Shown here one piece after another: positions 34,529 through 44,076 of a stretch of DNA of 64,000 nucleotides. Positions within the stretch are counted from its first letter, which is position 1; each line of letters starts with the position of its first letter. A program made the translations under genes and the position numbers. This DNA comes from Streptomyces bicolor (lineage in GTDB: Bacteria > Actinomycetota > Actinomycetes > Streptomycetales > Streptomycetaceae), in assembly GCF_000719285.1 (NCBI RefSeq), contig NZ_JOFS01000017.1, positions 186,001 through 250,000 on the forward strand, read 5' to 3'. The notes under the pieces were generated by a model, which saw only the letters and a program-made list of their open reading frames with translations, was not told the origin of the DNA and did not search any database.

Positions 34529-35722
34529 TCATCCCTTCACACAGACGACCTGCTTCAGCTTCGCCACGACTTCCACCAGGTCCCGCTGCTGATCGATGAC
34601 CTTTTCGATCGGCTTGTAGGCACCCGGAATCTCGTCCACGACGCCGGAGTCCTTGCGGCACTCCACGCCCCGCGTCTGCTCCTCCAGGTCCTTCGTCGAG
34701 AAGCGCCGCTTCGCCGCGTTACGGCTCATGCGCCGACCGGCGCCATGCGAGGCCGAGTTGAAGGCCTTCTCGTTGCCGAGGCCCTTCACGATGTACGAAC
34801 CCGTGCCCATCGAGCCCGGAATGATCCCGTACTCGCCGGAGCCGGCCCTGATCGCGCCCTTACGGGTCACGAGCAGGTCCATGCCGTCGTAGCGCTCCTC
34901 GGCCACGTAGTTGTGGTGTGCGCTGATCTCGGACTCGAAGGTCGGCTTCGCCTTCTTGAACTCCTTGCGGATCACGTCCTTCAGGAGCCCCATCATGATC
35001 GAGCGGTTGTACTTGGCGTACTCCTGCGCCCAGAACAGGTCATTGCGGTACGCCGCCATCTGCGGGGTGTCCGCGACGAAGACGGCGAGGTCACGGTCGA
35101 CCAGGCCCTGGTTGTGCGGCAGCTTCTGGGCCACGCCGATGTGATGCTCGGCCAGCTCCTTGCCGATGTTCCGCGAGCCGGAGTGGAGCATCAGCCAGAC
35201 AGAACCGGTCGTGTCCAGGCACACCTCGACGAAGTGGTTGCCGGATCCGAGCGTTCCCATCTGCTTTCCGGCGCGTTCGTGACGGAATTTGACCGCTTCC
35301 GCGACCCCGTCGAACCGCCCCCAGAAGTCGTCCCACCCGGCCGTACCGAAGCCATGCAACCGCCCGGGGTCAACCGGACTGTCATGCATCCCCCGCCCCA
35401 CCGGAATAGCCTGCTCGATCTTCGACCGCAGCCGCGACAGATCCCCCGGCAGGTCATTGGCGGTAAGGGACGTCTTGACGGCCGACATCCCACACCCGAT
35501 GTCCACCCCCACCGCCGCAGGACACACAGCCCCCTGCATAGCGATGACGGACCCGACCGTCGCCCCCTTGCCGAAGTGGACGTCCGGCATGACCGCCAGA
35601 CCCTTGATCCACGGCAGGGTCGCGACGTTGCGCAGCTGCTGCAGGGCCACGTCCTCGACCGTCGCCGGGTCGGTCCACATGCGGATCGGAACCTTCGCGC
35701 CCGGCATCTCCACGTACGACAT
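34529..35722 (-). CDS. rtcB: RNA-splicing ligase RtcB
   Basis: A 397-residue RtcB-family RNA ligase that joins 2',3'-cyclic phosphate and 5'-OH RNA ends using GTP and Mn2+. The metal-binding Cys lies in VGVDIGCGM near residue 80, and GSGNHFVEVC, LMLHSGSRNIG, SAHHNYV and IPGSMGTGSYIVKG follow in family order. The length is normal for the short bacterial class. No archease or RtcA/RtcR gene is beside it. The ATG at 35722 lies at a divergent gap with the DUF3558 lipoprotein gene. Confidence 0.95.
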   Translation of the reverse strand: MSYVEMPGAKVPIRMWTDPATVEDVALQQLRNVATLPWIKGLAVMPDVHFGKGATVGSVIAMQGAVCPAAVGVDIGCGMSAVKTSLTANDLPGDLSRLRSKIEQAIPVGRGMHDSPVDPGRLHGFGTAGWDDFWGRFDGVAEAVKFRHERAGKQMGTLGSGNHFVEVCLDTTGSVWLMLHSGSRNIGKELAEHHIGVAQKLPHNQGLVDRDLAVFVADTPQMAAYRNDLFWAQEYAKYNRSIMMGLLKDVIRKEFKKAKPTFESEISAHHNYVAEERYDGMDLLVTRKGAIRAGSGEYGIIPGSMGTGSYIVKGLGNEKAFNSASHGAGRRMSRNAAKRRFSTKDLEEQTRGVECRKDSGVVDEIPGAYKPIEKVIDQQRDLVEVVAKLKQVVCVKG

Positions 35723-35939
35723 ATCGTCCTCTATCCCCCGGAATCAAAACACAAGCCTGAAATCGCAAAACCGGCGCCAGGGTCGGTGAAATGGGACAAC
35801 GGACCGGCGTCCACGGCAGTGCGTGCGATACACATTGTCTCCAGTGGGCGCCCCCGCACGGCAAGCGATTAACCAGCGGGGACACTGAGAGACCCGGCAA
35901 CGGACCGACCACACAGCCACCGTCGAGAGGAGCCTGACC

Positions 35940-36821
35940 GTGCAGCGGAAGGCGTACGTATCCGGCGTCGCCGCGCTCCTCGCGGCGCTGCTGGCCGGCT
36001 GCACCGGCAGCTCCGACAGCGGTGGTTCGACCGACGACGCCAACCCGGGCGATGCCGGTACGGCGACCGTGACGGCCGAGCCGGGCCGGTACGACACGCT
36101 CCCGGAGCCGTGCGACGTGGTGGGCCAGGACACCCTCGACTCGCTGCTGCCCGGCATCAAGCAGCTCACGGACGGGGAGCAGCGTGAGAAGGCGTACGAG
36201 GGCACGCCGACGGTGACGTTCGACACGGGCCGCAAGGCAGGTTGCCGTTGGAAGGTGGAGTCGGCGGACGCCACGGACCATCTCTTCGTCGACTTCGAGC
36301 GTGTGGTGTCGTACGACACGTCGGTGAGCGACGACAGCGAGGCGGAGCAGATCTTCGCGACGGAGCGGGAGGCGGCCGACCTTCCGGAGCCGACGAGTTC
36401 GGGGAGTGGTGAGAGCGCCGAGGGGACGTCGTCGGGCGATCCGAGCGGTTCGCCTTCTGCGTCGGTGTCGCCTTCCTCTTCTACCGCTACGTCTGACTCG
36501 TCCCCTTCGTCCGCGTCCTCGTCTTCCTCGTCTTCGTCGTCCTCCCCTGCTATCCCCACGGACGGCGCGACGCCCACCGAGTTGCAGCCTCGCGTCCTCG
36601 ACGATCTCGGCGACGAGGCCTTCCTCGACGACGGGCTCAGTACGTCGGGTTCGACGGCCCAGCAGCGCACGGTGACTGTGGCGTTCCGCACGTCCAACGT
36701 GATCGTGCGGATCGTGTACGAGGAGCAGCCGGCGACGGTCGGTGTGGTCCCGGACAGTGAGGAAATGCAGGACAGGGCCCTGAATCTGGCTTCGCGACTG
36801 GCGGATGAGCTGTCGGAGTAG
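35940..36821 (+). CDS. DUF3558-type lipoprotein with Ser-rich linker
   Basis: A 293-residue lipoprotein: signal peptide and lipobox LLAGC, a short acidic/Gly linker, then a DUF3558-like domain (YDTLPEPCDVVGQDTLDSLLPG ... RKAGCRWKVES) interrupted around residues 150-205 by a low-complexity Ser/Thr/Pro segment. That segment uses TCT, TCC and GCT codons more than its surroundings. DUF3558 proteins are surface lipoproteins of actinobacteria, without known function. The next gene is a paralogue on the same strand, suggesting duplication. Confidence 0.82.
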   Translation: MQRKAYVSGVAALLAALLAGCTGSSDSGGSTDDANPGDAGTATVTAEPGRYDTLPEPCDVVGQDTLDSLLPGIKQLTDGEQREKAYEGTPTVTFDTGRKAGCRWKVESADATDHLFVDFERVVSYDTSVSDDSEAEQIFATEREAADLPEPTSSGSGESAEGTSSGDPSGSPSASVSPSSSTATSDSSPSSASSSSSSSSSSPAIPTDGATPTELQPRVLDDLGDEAFLDDGLSTSGSTAQQRTVTVAFRTSNVIVRIVYEEQPATVGVVPDSEEMQDRALNLASRLADELSE

Positions 36822-36958
36822 CGCCCCTGCGTCGCGCCTGTGCGCCTGTGTGCGACGTAACCGAAACGAGACCACACAGCTTCTTCACCGCGTACCGTGG
36901 CCCCTCGGACCCGTTCCGACCGCAGGGACCACGAGTGTCAGTCATGAGTGAAGGAACC

Positions 36959-37849
36959 ATGCAGCGAGCAGCGAAGCGAGACCAGCATGACCGGTGTGAG
37001 CAGCGCGAGCAGTGGGCGAGGGGCCTGCGCCGCGTCCTTGTCTGCGCGGCCGCCGTCCCGGTGATGCTGATCGCCACGGGTTGTTCCTCGGACTCCGGTT
37101 CGGATGACGGAGCCGGGGAGAGCACGAAGGCGTCGGCGTCGGAGTCGTCCGCGAGCCCGTCGCCGACGGTGCAGGCGGCTGTGTACGAGTCGCTTCCTCA
37201 GTCGTGCAAGGTGTTGGCGAAGAAGACGCTGGAGGATCTGGTCCCGCAGGCCAAGTCCGGCAAGGCGGGGTCGTCGGACGATTCCTCGACGCGTGGTTCG
37301 TGCTCGTGGAGCAGCCTCGACAACAACGGTGTGAAGGGCTCGCAGTTCCGCTGGCTGAACGTCTCTTTGCTGCGTTTCGACTCGGATGTCACGCGTGGCT
37401 CGGGTGAGGAGCTGGCGCGGGAGTACTTCGAGACGCAGGTGGAGGACGCCCGCTCGGTGAGTGGCGCGAAGAACGTCAAGTCGGAGCCGGTCGCCGGGGT
37501 GGGCGACGAGGCGACAGCGGTGCGTTACGACCTGAAGAAGAAGGAGGGCGCCTTCAGGCAGGAGACGGTGGTGGCCCGGGTGGAGAACGTGGTCGTGACG
37601 CTCGACTACAACGGCGCCGGTCTGGCCGGTGAGAAGACGCCGAGCGCGGATGCGCTGGACAAGCTCGCGCAGAAGGCCGCGAAGGAGGCGGTGGCCGCTG
37701 TGACGAAGGAGAACGGCAGCGGTGGTGCGGGCACGCCGAGCAGCGCCCCTTCGAAGTCGGCTTCGAAGTCAGCTTCGAAGTCTCCCTCGGCCGGCTCGTC
37801 GAAGGCGGCGTCCAGCTCCTCGTCCAAGTCAGCGTCGAAGAAGAGCTGA
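36959..37849 (+). CDS. DUF3558-type lipoprotein, paralogue of the preceding gene
   Basis: A 296-residue lipoprotein with a long charged N-terminus, a hydrophobic helix and a lipobox (LIATGCSS). The DUF3558-like domain is seen as VYESLPQSCKVLAKKTLEDLVPQ, RGSCSWSS and VAGVGDEATAVRY. The last 45 residues are a Ser/Lys/Ala low-complexity tail of SKSASK-type repeats, probably cell-wall spanning. I favour the ATG at 36959 (AAGGAA upstream); ATG 36944 is also in frame. It resembles its neighbour in the N-terminal half of the domain, so both may act on the same process. Confidence 0.78.
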   Translation: MQRAAKRDQHDRCEQREQWARGLRRVLVCAAAVPVMLIATGCSSDSGSDDGAGESTKASASESSASPSPTVQAAVYESLPQSCKVLAKKTLEDLVPQAKSGKAGSSDDSSTRGSCSWSSLDNNGVKGSQFRWLNVSLLRFDSDVTRGSGEELAREYFETQVEDARSVSGAKNVKSEPVAGVGDEATAVRYDLKKKEGAFRQETVVARVENVVVTLDYNGAGLAGEKTPSADALDKLAQKAAKEAVAAVTKENGSGGAGTPSSAPSKSASKSASKSPSAGSSKAASSSSSKSASKKS

Positions 37850-37907
37850 CTGTCACACCTGCCTGGGCACTGAGTCACAACGCGCAGCTCACGCCCGCCT
37901 GTTGGAT

Positions 37908-37936
37908 GAGCCCGGCCCCCGTCTGGGGCCGGGCTC
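37908..37936 (+). terminator. hairpin terminator after the DUF3558 gene
   Basis: GAGCCCGGCCCC (37908-37919), a 5-nt loop, and GGGGCCGGGCTC (37925-37936) make a perfect 12-bp stem, 59 bp after the stop codon. Confidence 0.8.
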
Positions 37937-38016
37937 GTGCCGTACCGGCAATCCGTACGCCGCACGGATGTGCCACCCTGTTGCGCGCAACCACACGCAA
38001 TGGGAGGGGAGTACGA

Positions 38017-39408
38017 GTGGCCGGGCCACCGCAGCTGACTCGGATGCACCGCGTTCTCATCGGCGTGGTCGTGTTCGGCGCCGTGATCATCGCCGGCATC
38101 GGCTTCGCCGGTTCATATGCGGCTGTCCGCGAGCTGGCACTCAAGAAGGGCTTCGGGAACTTCAGTTATGTGTTCCCGATCGGCATCGACGCGGGCATCT
38201 GCGTCCTCCTCGCCCTGGATCTGCTCCTGACGTGGATCCGCATCCCGTTCCCCCTTCTCCGCCAGACGGCCTGGCTGCTGACGGCGGCGACGATCGCCTT
38301 CAACGGCGCGGCCGCCTGGCCGGATCCGCTGGGCGTCGGTATGCACGCCGTGATCCCGGTGCTGTTCGTGGTCGCGGTGGAGGCGGCCCGGCACGCGATC
38401 GGTCGCATAGCGGACATCACGGCCGACAAGCACATGGAGGGTGTCCGGCTGACCCGCTGGCTGCTCTCGCCGGTCCCGACGTTTCTCCTGTGGCGCCGGA
38501 TGAAGCTGTGGGAGCTCCGTTCGTACGAGCAGGTCATCAAGCTGGAGCAGGAGCGCCTGGTGTATCAGGCCCGCCTGCGGTCTCGCTTCGGCCGCGCGTG
38601 GCGCAGGAAGGCGCCGGTGGAGTCATTGATGCCGCTGCGTCTGGCGCGGTACGGGGTTCCCTTGGCGGAGACGGCTCCGGCGGGGTTGGCGGCGGCGGGG
38701 ATCGAGCCGGCGTTGCTGCCTCCGGCGCCGAAGCCGGCGCTGGATGCCGTGCCTGCGGCGGAGGTGGCCGAGTCGGTTCCGGAGGTGGCGGGGGGCGCGC
38801 GGGCCGCTGTGGCGGGGCCGGTTCCGGAGCAGGCGGCACCTGCCGAGGGGCAGCGGCCGGAGCTGGTCGGGGTCCCGGGTTCCGAGCAGCCGGAGTACGT
38901 GCAGGACTGGTTCAACACGCCCCGCCATGTCGAGTACCAGGGTGGCTATGACCCCTCGTTCAGCGAGCAGGACGAGCGGTGGTACCAGGAGCAGCTCCGG
39001 GCCGAGCAGTATCAGGAGCAGTACCAGGACGAGCGGTACCAGGCCGAGCGGTACCAGGCCGAGCGGTATAAGGCCGAGCAGTTCCAGGAGCGGTTCCAGG
39101 AGGAATTCCCCGTCCAGGAGCCGTCCCCGGAGGACACAGGCACCTTCCCGATACCGGTGGCGGGCAGCCGCACCCGTCAGCTCGGCGAGGGCGGCGGCCC
39201 TCCGGAGCCGCCTGACCCGACCGAGGAGGACTACTACCAGGTCTTCAAGAAGTCGATAGGCGGCACCGGCTATCCGACTCCGCGCGAGTTCAGCGAGAAC
39301 GTCGAGGCGGAGTTCAGCATCACGCTCCTGCCGGACGAGGCCAAGCGCATGGTCAACCGGTTCACGAAGCTCTACAACACGGAGCTGGAAGAGAACCACA
39401 TCGCCTGA
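38017..39408 (+). CDS. DUF2637 membrane protein with Gln/Glu-rich coiled tail
   Basis: About 463 residues. Four hydrophobic helices in the first ~125 residues (VLIGVVVFGAVIIAGIGFAGSYAAV, FPIGIDAGICVLLALDLLLTW and two more) match the DUF2637 family, which also includes SpdB-like spread proteins of Streptomyces plasmids. A positively charged middle and a Pro/Ala linker follow. Then comes a segment of YQAERYQAERYKAEQF-type repeats predicted to be coiled, and a C-terminal helical domain (EEDYYQVFKKSIGGTGYPTPREFSENVEAEFSI). That last domain resembles the HTH-like end of mobile-element proteins. The GTG at 38017 follows GGGAGGGGAG. Its position between housekeeping genes suggests a chromosomal, domesticated member. 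Confidence 0.72.
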   Translation: MAGPPQLTRMHRVLIGVVVFGAVIIAGIGFAGSYAAVRELALKKGFGNFSYVFPIGIDAGICVLLALDLLLTWIRIPFPLLRQTAWLLTAATIAFNGAAAWPDPLGVGMHAVIPVLFVVAVEAARHAIGRIADITADKHMEGVRLTRWLLSPVPTFLLWRRMKLWELRSYEQVIKLEQERLVYQARLRSRFGRAWRRKAPVESLMPLRLARYGVPLAETAPAGLAAAGIEPALLPPAPKPALDAVPAAEVAESVPEVAGGARAAVAGPVPEQAAPAEGQRPELVGVPGSEQPEYVQDWFNTPRHVEYQGGYDPSFSEQDERWYQEQLRAEQYQEQYQDERYQAERYQAERYKAEQFQERFQEEFPVQEPSPEDTGTFPIPVAGSRTRQLGEGGGPPEPPDPTEEDYYQVFKKSIGGTGYPTPREFSENVEAEFSITLLPDEAKRMVNRFTKLYNTELEENHIA

Positions 39409-39435
39409 TGTGCAGACATCGCCTGATGTGCAGCA
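39400..39435 (+). repeat. 18-bp direct duplication across a stop codon
   Basis: ACATCGCCTGATGTGCAG occurs twice in tandem (39400-39417 and 39418-39435). The first copy includes the TGA that ends the DUF2637 gene, so a second in-frame stop follows. It leads straight into the terminator hairpin. Confidence 0.85.
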
Positions 39436-39465
39436 GAAAGGGGCCCTCTTCGGAGGGCCCCTTTC
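39436..39465. terminator. TTCG-loop hairpin between DUF2637 gene and lysS
   Basis: GAAAGGGGCCCTC, the tetraloop TTCG, and GAGGGCCCCTTTC form a perfect 13-bp stem (39436-39448 with 39453-39465). The UUCG loop is exceptionally stable in RNA. It serves the convergent pair of genes. Confidence 0.9.
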
Positions 39466-39492
39466 CCGTACCGCTTACTCGCCTTACTGCGC

Positions 39493-41235
39493 TTACTCGC
39501 CGAGCAGGCGCCGCACCCGCTCCTGCCCGACAGCCAGCAGCAGCGTGGGCAGCCGCGGCCCGGTGTCCCGCCCGACCAGCAGGTGGTACAGCAGGGCGAA
39601 GAACGTCCGCTGGGCGGTCTTGATCTCGGCGGGCAGCTCCTTGGGCGTGGCGTCCGCGGAGAACCCGGCTTGCACCTTGGGCACGCCGTACACGAGGTGG
39701 GTCAGTCCGTCCAGCGACCAGTGCTCGGCGAGGCCGTCGAGCAGCAGCCGCAGTGACTGCTGGGAGGCCTCGTCGAGGGACTTCAGCAGTTCGGCGTCGG
39801 GCTCGTCCCGCACGATGGTCCGCTGGTCGGCGGGCACGTGGGTGTTGATCCACGCCTCGGCCTTGTCGTACCGGGGGCGGGCCTCCTCCAGGGTGGCCAG
39901 CGGGTTCTCCGGGTCGAGCTCGGAGAGGATCCGCAGCGCCTGGTCCTGGTGTCCGGCGGTGATGTCGGCGACGGAGGCGAGTGTGCGGTACGGCAGCGGT
40001 CGCGCCGTACGCGGCAGCTCGCCTCCCGCCGTGCGCACGGCACGGGAGTGCGCGGCGACGTCGGCGGGCAGCGCCGACCCGTCCGCCACCTTCCCGTCCA
40101 GCTTGTCCCACTCGTCGTAGAGCCGCTGGATCTCCTGGTCGAAGGCGATCTTGAAGGACTGGTTGGGCCTGCGGCGGGCGTAGAGCCAGCGCAGGATCTG
40201 CGGCTCCATGATCTTCAGGGCGTCGGCCGGGGTGGGCACCCCGCCCCGCGAGGACGACATCTTCGCCATCCCGGAGATTCCCACGAAGGCGTACATGGGC
40301 CCGATGGGCTGCTTGCCGCCGAAGATCCCGACGATCTGTCCGCCGACCTGGAAGCTGGAGCCCGGAGACGAGTGGTCGACGCCGCTCGGCTCGAAGACGA
40401 CACCCTCGTAGGCCCACCGCATGGGCCAGTCGACCTTCCAGACCAGCTTGCCGCGGTTGAACTCGTTGAGCCGGACGGTCTCCGCGAAGCCGCACTCGTT
40501 GCAGGTGTACGACAGCTCGGTGGTGTCGTCGACGTAGGAGGTGACGGTGGTGAGGTCCTTCTCGCAGTTGCCGCAGTAGGGCTTGTACGGGAAGTACCCG
40601 GCGGACCCGGAGCTGCCGTCGTCCTCGCCGGCCGCCCCCGACCCCTCGGCGGCCTCCAGTTCGGCCTCGTCGACGGGCTTCTGCGACTTCTTGGCGCCGG
40701 CCTTCGCCTTGGTGCGGTACTGGGCGAGGACGGCGTCGATGTCGCCGCGGTGCTTCATGGCGTGCAGGATCTGCTCGCGGTAGACACCGGAGGTGTACTG
40801 CGCGGTCTGGCTGATCCCGTCGAACTCGACGCCGAGCTCGGCGAGCGACTCGGTCATCGCCGCCTTGAAGTGCTCGGCCCAGTTCGGGTACGCCGATCCC
40901 GCGGGCGCCGGGACGGAGGTCAGCGGCTTGCCGATGTGCTGGGCCCACGACTCGTCGACCCCGGCGATTCCGGCCGGCACCTTGCGGTAGCGGTCGTAGT
41001 CGTCCCAGGAGATCAGGTGCCGGACCTGGTACCCGCGCCGCCGGATCTCGTCGGCGACGAGGTGCGGTGTCATGACCTCGCGCAGGTTGCCCAGGTGGAT
41101 GGGTCCGGAGGGGGAGAGTCCCGACGCGACGACGACCGGTTTGCCCGGGGCCCGACGCTCCGACTCCTCGATGACCTCATCCGCGAAACGGGAGACCCAG
41201 TCGGTGGTCTCGGTGCTCTGAGCCACGATCGGCAC
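39493..41235 (-). CDS. lysS: lysyl-tRNA synthetase, class I
   Basis: A 580-residue class I lysyl-tRNA synthetase, the archaeal-type enzyme also found in actinobacteria. The HIGH-equivalent motif is PIHLGN (SGLSPSGPIHLGN) near residue 48, and the KMSKS equivalent is KMSSS. Zinc-type pairs CGNC and CNEC sit in the insert. It charges tRNA-Lys in the cytosol. The start GTG at 41235 gives MPIVAQSTETTDW, preceded by AAGGA; other in-frame starts are less likely. It diverges from argS, with a 232-bp gap that holds an intergenic repeat. A class II LysS is common in streptomycetes too, so this may be a second copy. Confidence 0.93.
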   Translation of the reverse strand: MPIVAQSTETTDWVSRFADEVIEESERRAPGKPVVVASGLSPSGPIHLGNLREVMTPHLVADEIRRRGYQVRHLISWDDYDRYRKVPAGIAGVDESWAQHIGKPLTSVPAPAGSAYPNWAEHFKAAMTESLAELGVEFDGISQTAQYTSGVYREQILHAMKHRGDIDAVLAQYRTKAKAGAKKSQKPVDEAELEAAEGSGAAGEDDGSSGSAGYFPYKPYCGNCEKDLTTVTSYVDDTTELSYTCNECGFAETVRLNEFNRGKLVWKVDWPMRWAYEGVVFEPSGVDHSSPGSSFQVGGQIVGIFGGKQPIGPMYAFVGISGMAKMSSSRGGVPTPADALKIMEPQILRWLYARRRPNQSFKIAFDQEIQRLYDEWDKLDGKVADGSALPADVAAHSRAVRTAGGELPRTARPLPYRTLASVADITAGHQDQALRILSELDPENPLATLEEARPRYDKAEAWINTHVPADQRTIVRDEPDAELLKSLDEASQQSLRLLLDGLAEHWSLDGLTHLVYGVPKVQAGFSADATPKELPAEIKTAQRTFFALLYHLLVGRDTGPRLPTLLLAVGQERVRRLLGE

Positions 41236-41325
41236 GTCCTTCTTTCTCCGGGGCAGCCGTACGGTCAACGGCTGGCGCCCTCATTGTCCCAGCAAGGACG
41301 GCAACAACGAAAACGCCTTTGCGGC

Positions 41326-41370
41326 AGCGCCCCTCAAGGGGCGCGGGGAACTGCGCGACAAGCCCCCACC
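41326..41370. repeat. Streptomyces-type intergenic repeat between lysS and argS
   Basis: Core palindrome GCGCCCCT-CA-AGGGGCGC (41327-41344) followed by GGGGAACTGCGCGACAAGCCCCCACC. It matches the layout of the element at 11567-11634 (GCGCCCC hairpin head, GCGCGAC-AGCCCCCACC tail) but lacks its middle part. Confidence 0.75.
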
Positions 41371-41467
41371 GTCCCGCACCCGGCGACGAGACGGAAAAAC
41401 CCCTTTGCAGCCCCGTGGGATACTGACCGTGTCTATCTGATCCCCCGAGGAGAACGGCTCCCACCCC

Positions 41468-43231
41468 ATGGCTTCGGTCACGTCGCTCACCGCTCAAGTC
41501 CACCAGCGCCTCGCGAACGCCCTCTCGGCCACCCTGCCGGAGACCGCGGACGCGGACCCGCTGCTGCGACGCAGCGACCGGGCCGACTACCAGGCCAACG
41601 GGATCCTGGCGCTCGCCAAGAAGGCCAAGGCCAACCCCCGGGAGCTGGCCACCCAGGTCGTCGAGAAGATCACCGCCCCGGACCTGTTCAAGGACGTCGA
41701 AGTCTCCGGCCCCGGCTTCCTCAACATCACCGTCACCGACAAGGCGATCACCGAGACGCTCGCGGCGCGCGCGGCGGACGGCGACCGTCTCGGCGTCCCC
41801 CTCAAGGACAACCCCGGCATCACCATCGTCGACTACGCCCAGCCCAACGTGGCCAAGGAGATGCACGTCGGCCACCTGAGGTCCGCGGTGATCGGCGACG
41901 CCCTCCGCGGCATGCTCGACTTCACCGGCGAGAAGACGATCGGCCGGCACCACATCGGCGACTGGGGTACCCAGTTCGGCATGCTCATCCAGTACCTGTT
42001 CGAGCACCCCGGCGAGCTGGCCCCCCCGGAGGACGTCGACGGCGAGCAGGCCATGTCGAACCTCAACCGGGTGTACAAGGCGTCGCGTGCCCTCTTCGAC
42101 TCGGACGAGGAGTTCAAGGAGCGGGCCCGCAAGCGGGTCGTCGCCCTGCAGTCCGGTGACAAGGAGACGCTCGAGCTGTGGCAGCAGTTCGTGGACGAGT
42201 CGAAGGTCTACTTCTACTCCGTCTTCGAGAAGCTCGACATGGAGATCCGTGACGAGGAGATCGTCGGCGAGTCCGCGTACAACGAGGGCATGCCCGAGAC
42301 CGCCCGCCTCCTGGAGGAGATGGGCGTCGCGGTGCGCTCCGAGGGCGCGCTCGTGGTGTTCTTCGACGAGATCCGCGGCAAGGACGACCAGCCGGTCCCG
42401 CTGATCGTGCAGAAGGCCGACGGCGGCTTCGGCTACGCGGCCTCCGACCTGACCGCGATCCGCAACCGTGTCTTCGACCTGCACGCGACGACGCTGCTGT
42501 ACGTCGTGGACGTACGTCAGTCGCTCCACTTCAAGATGGTCTTCGAGACGGCCCGCCGGGCGGGCTGGCTGAGCGAGCACGTCACCGCGCACAACATGGG
42601 CTACGGCACGGTGCTGGGTGCGGACGGCAAGCCGTTCAAGACGCGTGAGGGCGAGACCGTACGGCTGGAGGACCTGCTGGACGAGGCGGTCGAGCGGGCG
42701 ACGGCGGTCGTACGGGAGAAGGCCGAGAAGGTGGGCCTGACCGAGGAGGAGATCGTCGAGAACGGGCGGTACGTCGGGATCGGCGCCGTGAAGTACGCGG
42801 ACCTGTCGACGTCGCCGAACCGTGACTACAAGTTCGACCTGGACCAGATGGTGTCGCTGAACGGCGACACGTCGGTCTACCTGCAGTACGCGTACGCCCG
42901 TATCAAGTCGATCCTGCGCAAGGCGGAGGGAGCTGCCCCGGTCGCGCACCCGGAGCTCGAACTCGCCCCGGCGGAGCGGGCCCTGGGCCTCCACCTGGAC
43001 GCGTTCGGCGACACGGTCTTCGATGCGGCCGCGGAGTACGCACCGCACAAGCTGGCCGCGTACCTGTACCAGCTGGCCTCGCACCTGACGACGCTCTACG
43101 ACCAGTGCCCGGTCCTCAAGGCCGACACCTCGGAGCAGACGGAGAACCGCCTGTTCCTGGTCGACCTGACCGCCCGCACCCTCCACCAGGGCATGGCCCT
43201 GCTGGGCATCCGGACGCCCGAGCGGCTCTGA
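41468..43231 (+). CDS. argS: arginyl-tRNA synthetase
   Basis: A 587-residue class I synthetase that charges tRNA-Arg. The N-terminal Add-1 domain is followed by the HIGH motif [11 protein letters not shown] with [16 protein letters not shown], then [10 protein letters not shown] and [15 protein letters not shown]. The C-terminal anticodon-binding DALR domain ([19 protein letters not shown] ... [21 protein letters not shown]) is complete. As in other ArgRS, the KMSKS motif is degenerate (PFKTREG). It has a plain ATG start and a terminator hairpin after the stop. Confidence 0.97.
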   Translation: MASVTSLTAQVHQRLANALSATLPETADADPLLRRSDRADYQANGILALAKKAKANPRELATQVVEKITAPDLFKDVEVSGPGFLNITVTDKAITETLAARAADGDRLGVPLKDNPGITIVDYAQPNVAKEMHVGHLRSAVIGDALRGMLDFTGEKTIGRHHIGDWGTQFGMLIQYLFEHPGELAPPEDVDGEQAMSNLNRVYKASRALFDSDEEFKERARKRVVALQSGDKETLELWQQFVDESKVYFYSVFEKLDMEIRDEEIVGESAYNEGMPETARLLEEMGVAVRSEGALVVFFDEIRGKDDQPVPLIVQKADGGFGYAASDLTAIRNRVFDLHATTLLYVVDVRQSLHFKMVFETARRAGWLSEHVTAHNMGYGTVLGADGKPFKTREGETVRLEDLLDEAVERATAVVREKAEKVGLTEEEIVENGRYVGIGAVKYADLSTSPNRDYKFDLDQMVSLNGDTSVYLQYAYARIKSILRKAEGAAPVAHPELELAPAERALGLHLDAFGDTVFDAAAEYAPHKLAAYLYQLASHLTTLYDQCPVLKADTSEQTENRLFLVDLTARTLHQGMALLGIRTPERL

Positions 43232-43248
43232 GCGCCTGAGGGAACGCG

Positions 43249-43285
43249 TGCGGCCCGTCCTCTCCCCCGCAGGGAGGACGGGCCG
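43249..43285. terminator. hairpin between argS and the PG-binding gene
   Basis: GCGGCCCGTCCTC (43249-43261) and GAGGACGGGCCGC (43273-43285) form a perfect 13-bp stem with an 11-nt loop between the convergent genes. Confidence 0.85.
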
Positions 43286-43320
43286 CGGTGCGTTGTGGCT
43301 CGCGTGGGGCCGGGGCCTGC

Positions 43321-43764
43321 CTAGATGCCGTTGGCGAACCGCTTGAAGGCGGCCTTGGTGCCGGAGCCGGCCTTGCCGTCGATCGGGCCGGTGTAACCCC
43401 AGCTGTTCTTCAGCAGGCGCTGCAGGGCCTTGATGGTGTTGGGGCCGACCTTGCCGTCGATCGCGCCGGTGTAGCCCCAGTTCTGCTTGAGGCAGCGCTG
43501 GAACGCCTTCCAGCTGTTTTCGCCGAGCAGCCCGTCGATCACGCCCGTGTAGCCCCAGTACTGCTTCAGCCAGCGCTGGACCTTCTTGGCCTCGGCATTG
43601 GTCAGTCCGAGGTTGTTCACCGCGAGGACGGAGACCTCGGAGCTCACGGCCGGCTTCGCGTCCTGCGCGGCGAAGCTGGTGCCCGCGGTGGCGAGGCTTC
43701 CGGCGGCGAGGCCGACGACGGCGCTGACGCTGACGAGGGTCCTGGTCCAGACATTCGGTCGCAT
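43321..43764 (-). CDS. secreted peptidoglycan-binding protein with three WGYTG repeats
   Basis: A 147-residue exported protein. The signal peptide ends near AGTSFAA, and the mature protein carries three repeats of the pattern LK-WGYTG-IDG (around residues 68-80, 93-105 and 118-130). These are the core of PG_binding_1-like wall-binding motifs. No catalytic domain is present, so it may be a wall-decorating or wall-protecting protein. The ATG at 43764 begins a typical signal sequence. It diverges from a HTH protein whose C-terminus has the same kind of domain. Confidence 0.85.
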   Translation of the reverse strand: MRPNVWTRTLVSVSAVVGLAAGSLATAGTSFAAQDAKPAVSSEVSVLAVNNLGLTNAEAKKVQRWLKQYWGYTGVIDGLLGENSWKAFQRCLKQNWGYTGAIDGKVGPNTIKALQRLLKNSWGYTGPIDGKAGSGTKAAFKRFANGI

Positions 43765-44076
43765 GTGTTGCCCTCTCACTCTGAGTCGGGTGGCGGCCTG
43801 TGCCGCCTGGCTGGTGGTACGAGAGTGCGGGGCCGGCGGCGAGGGTTGCCACAAGTGCGGCGGAAGTGACGTCATCGTGGGACGTCCTGCCCGCTGACCT
43901 GCGCGGACGCCACACGTCGAGACGGCGCGGCGGGATGGGCGATGTCCGATTTCGTACCTCTGCGGGAACCGTCCTCCGGTGCGGGCCGTGGAAGCTGCGG
44001 CAGAATGCGGCGGGGGGCGCGGGGGACGCTGACCACGGACCGTGCGCCCGGACCGTGAACGCGAGTGGGGGAGAAC
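43765..44076. other. divergent intergenic region upstream of PG-binding and HTH genes
   Basis: About 310 bp that must hold promoters for both genes. I see a perfect TGACGTCA 8-mer at about 43867 and a repeated CGGACCGTG close to the HTH gene start, but no confident -35/-10 pair, and no gene. Confidence 0.4.

Noticed and set aside
38017..39408. Integrated plasmid or conjugative element because of the DUF2637 gene
   Set aside because: No replication, transfer or integrase genes and no att-like duplication are nearby; flanking genes are conserved housekeeping genes.
41235..41467. T-box or attenuator between lysS and argS
   Set aside because: No specifier hairpin or conserved T-box core is visible; the only structure is the dispersed GCGCCCC intergenic repeat.
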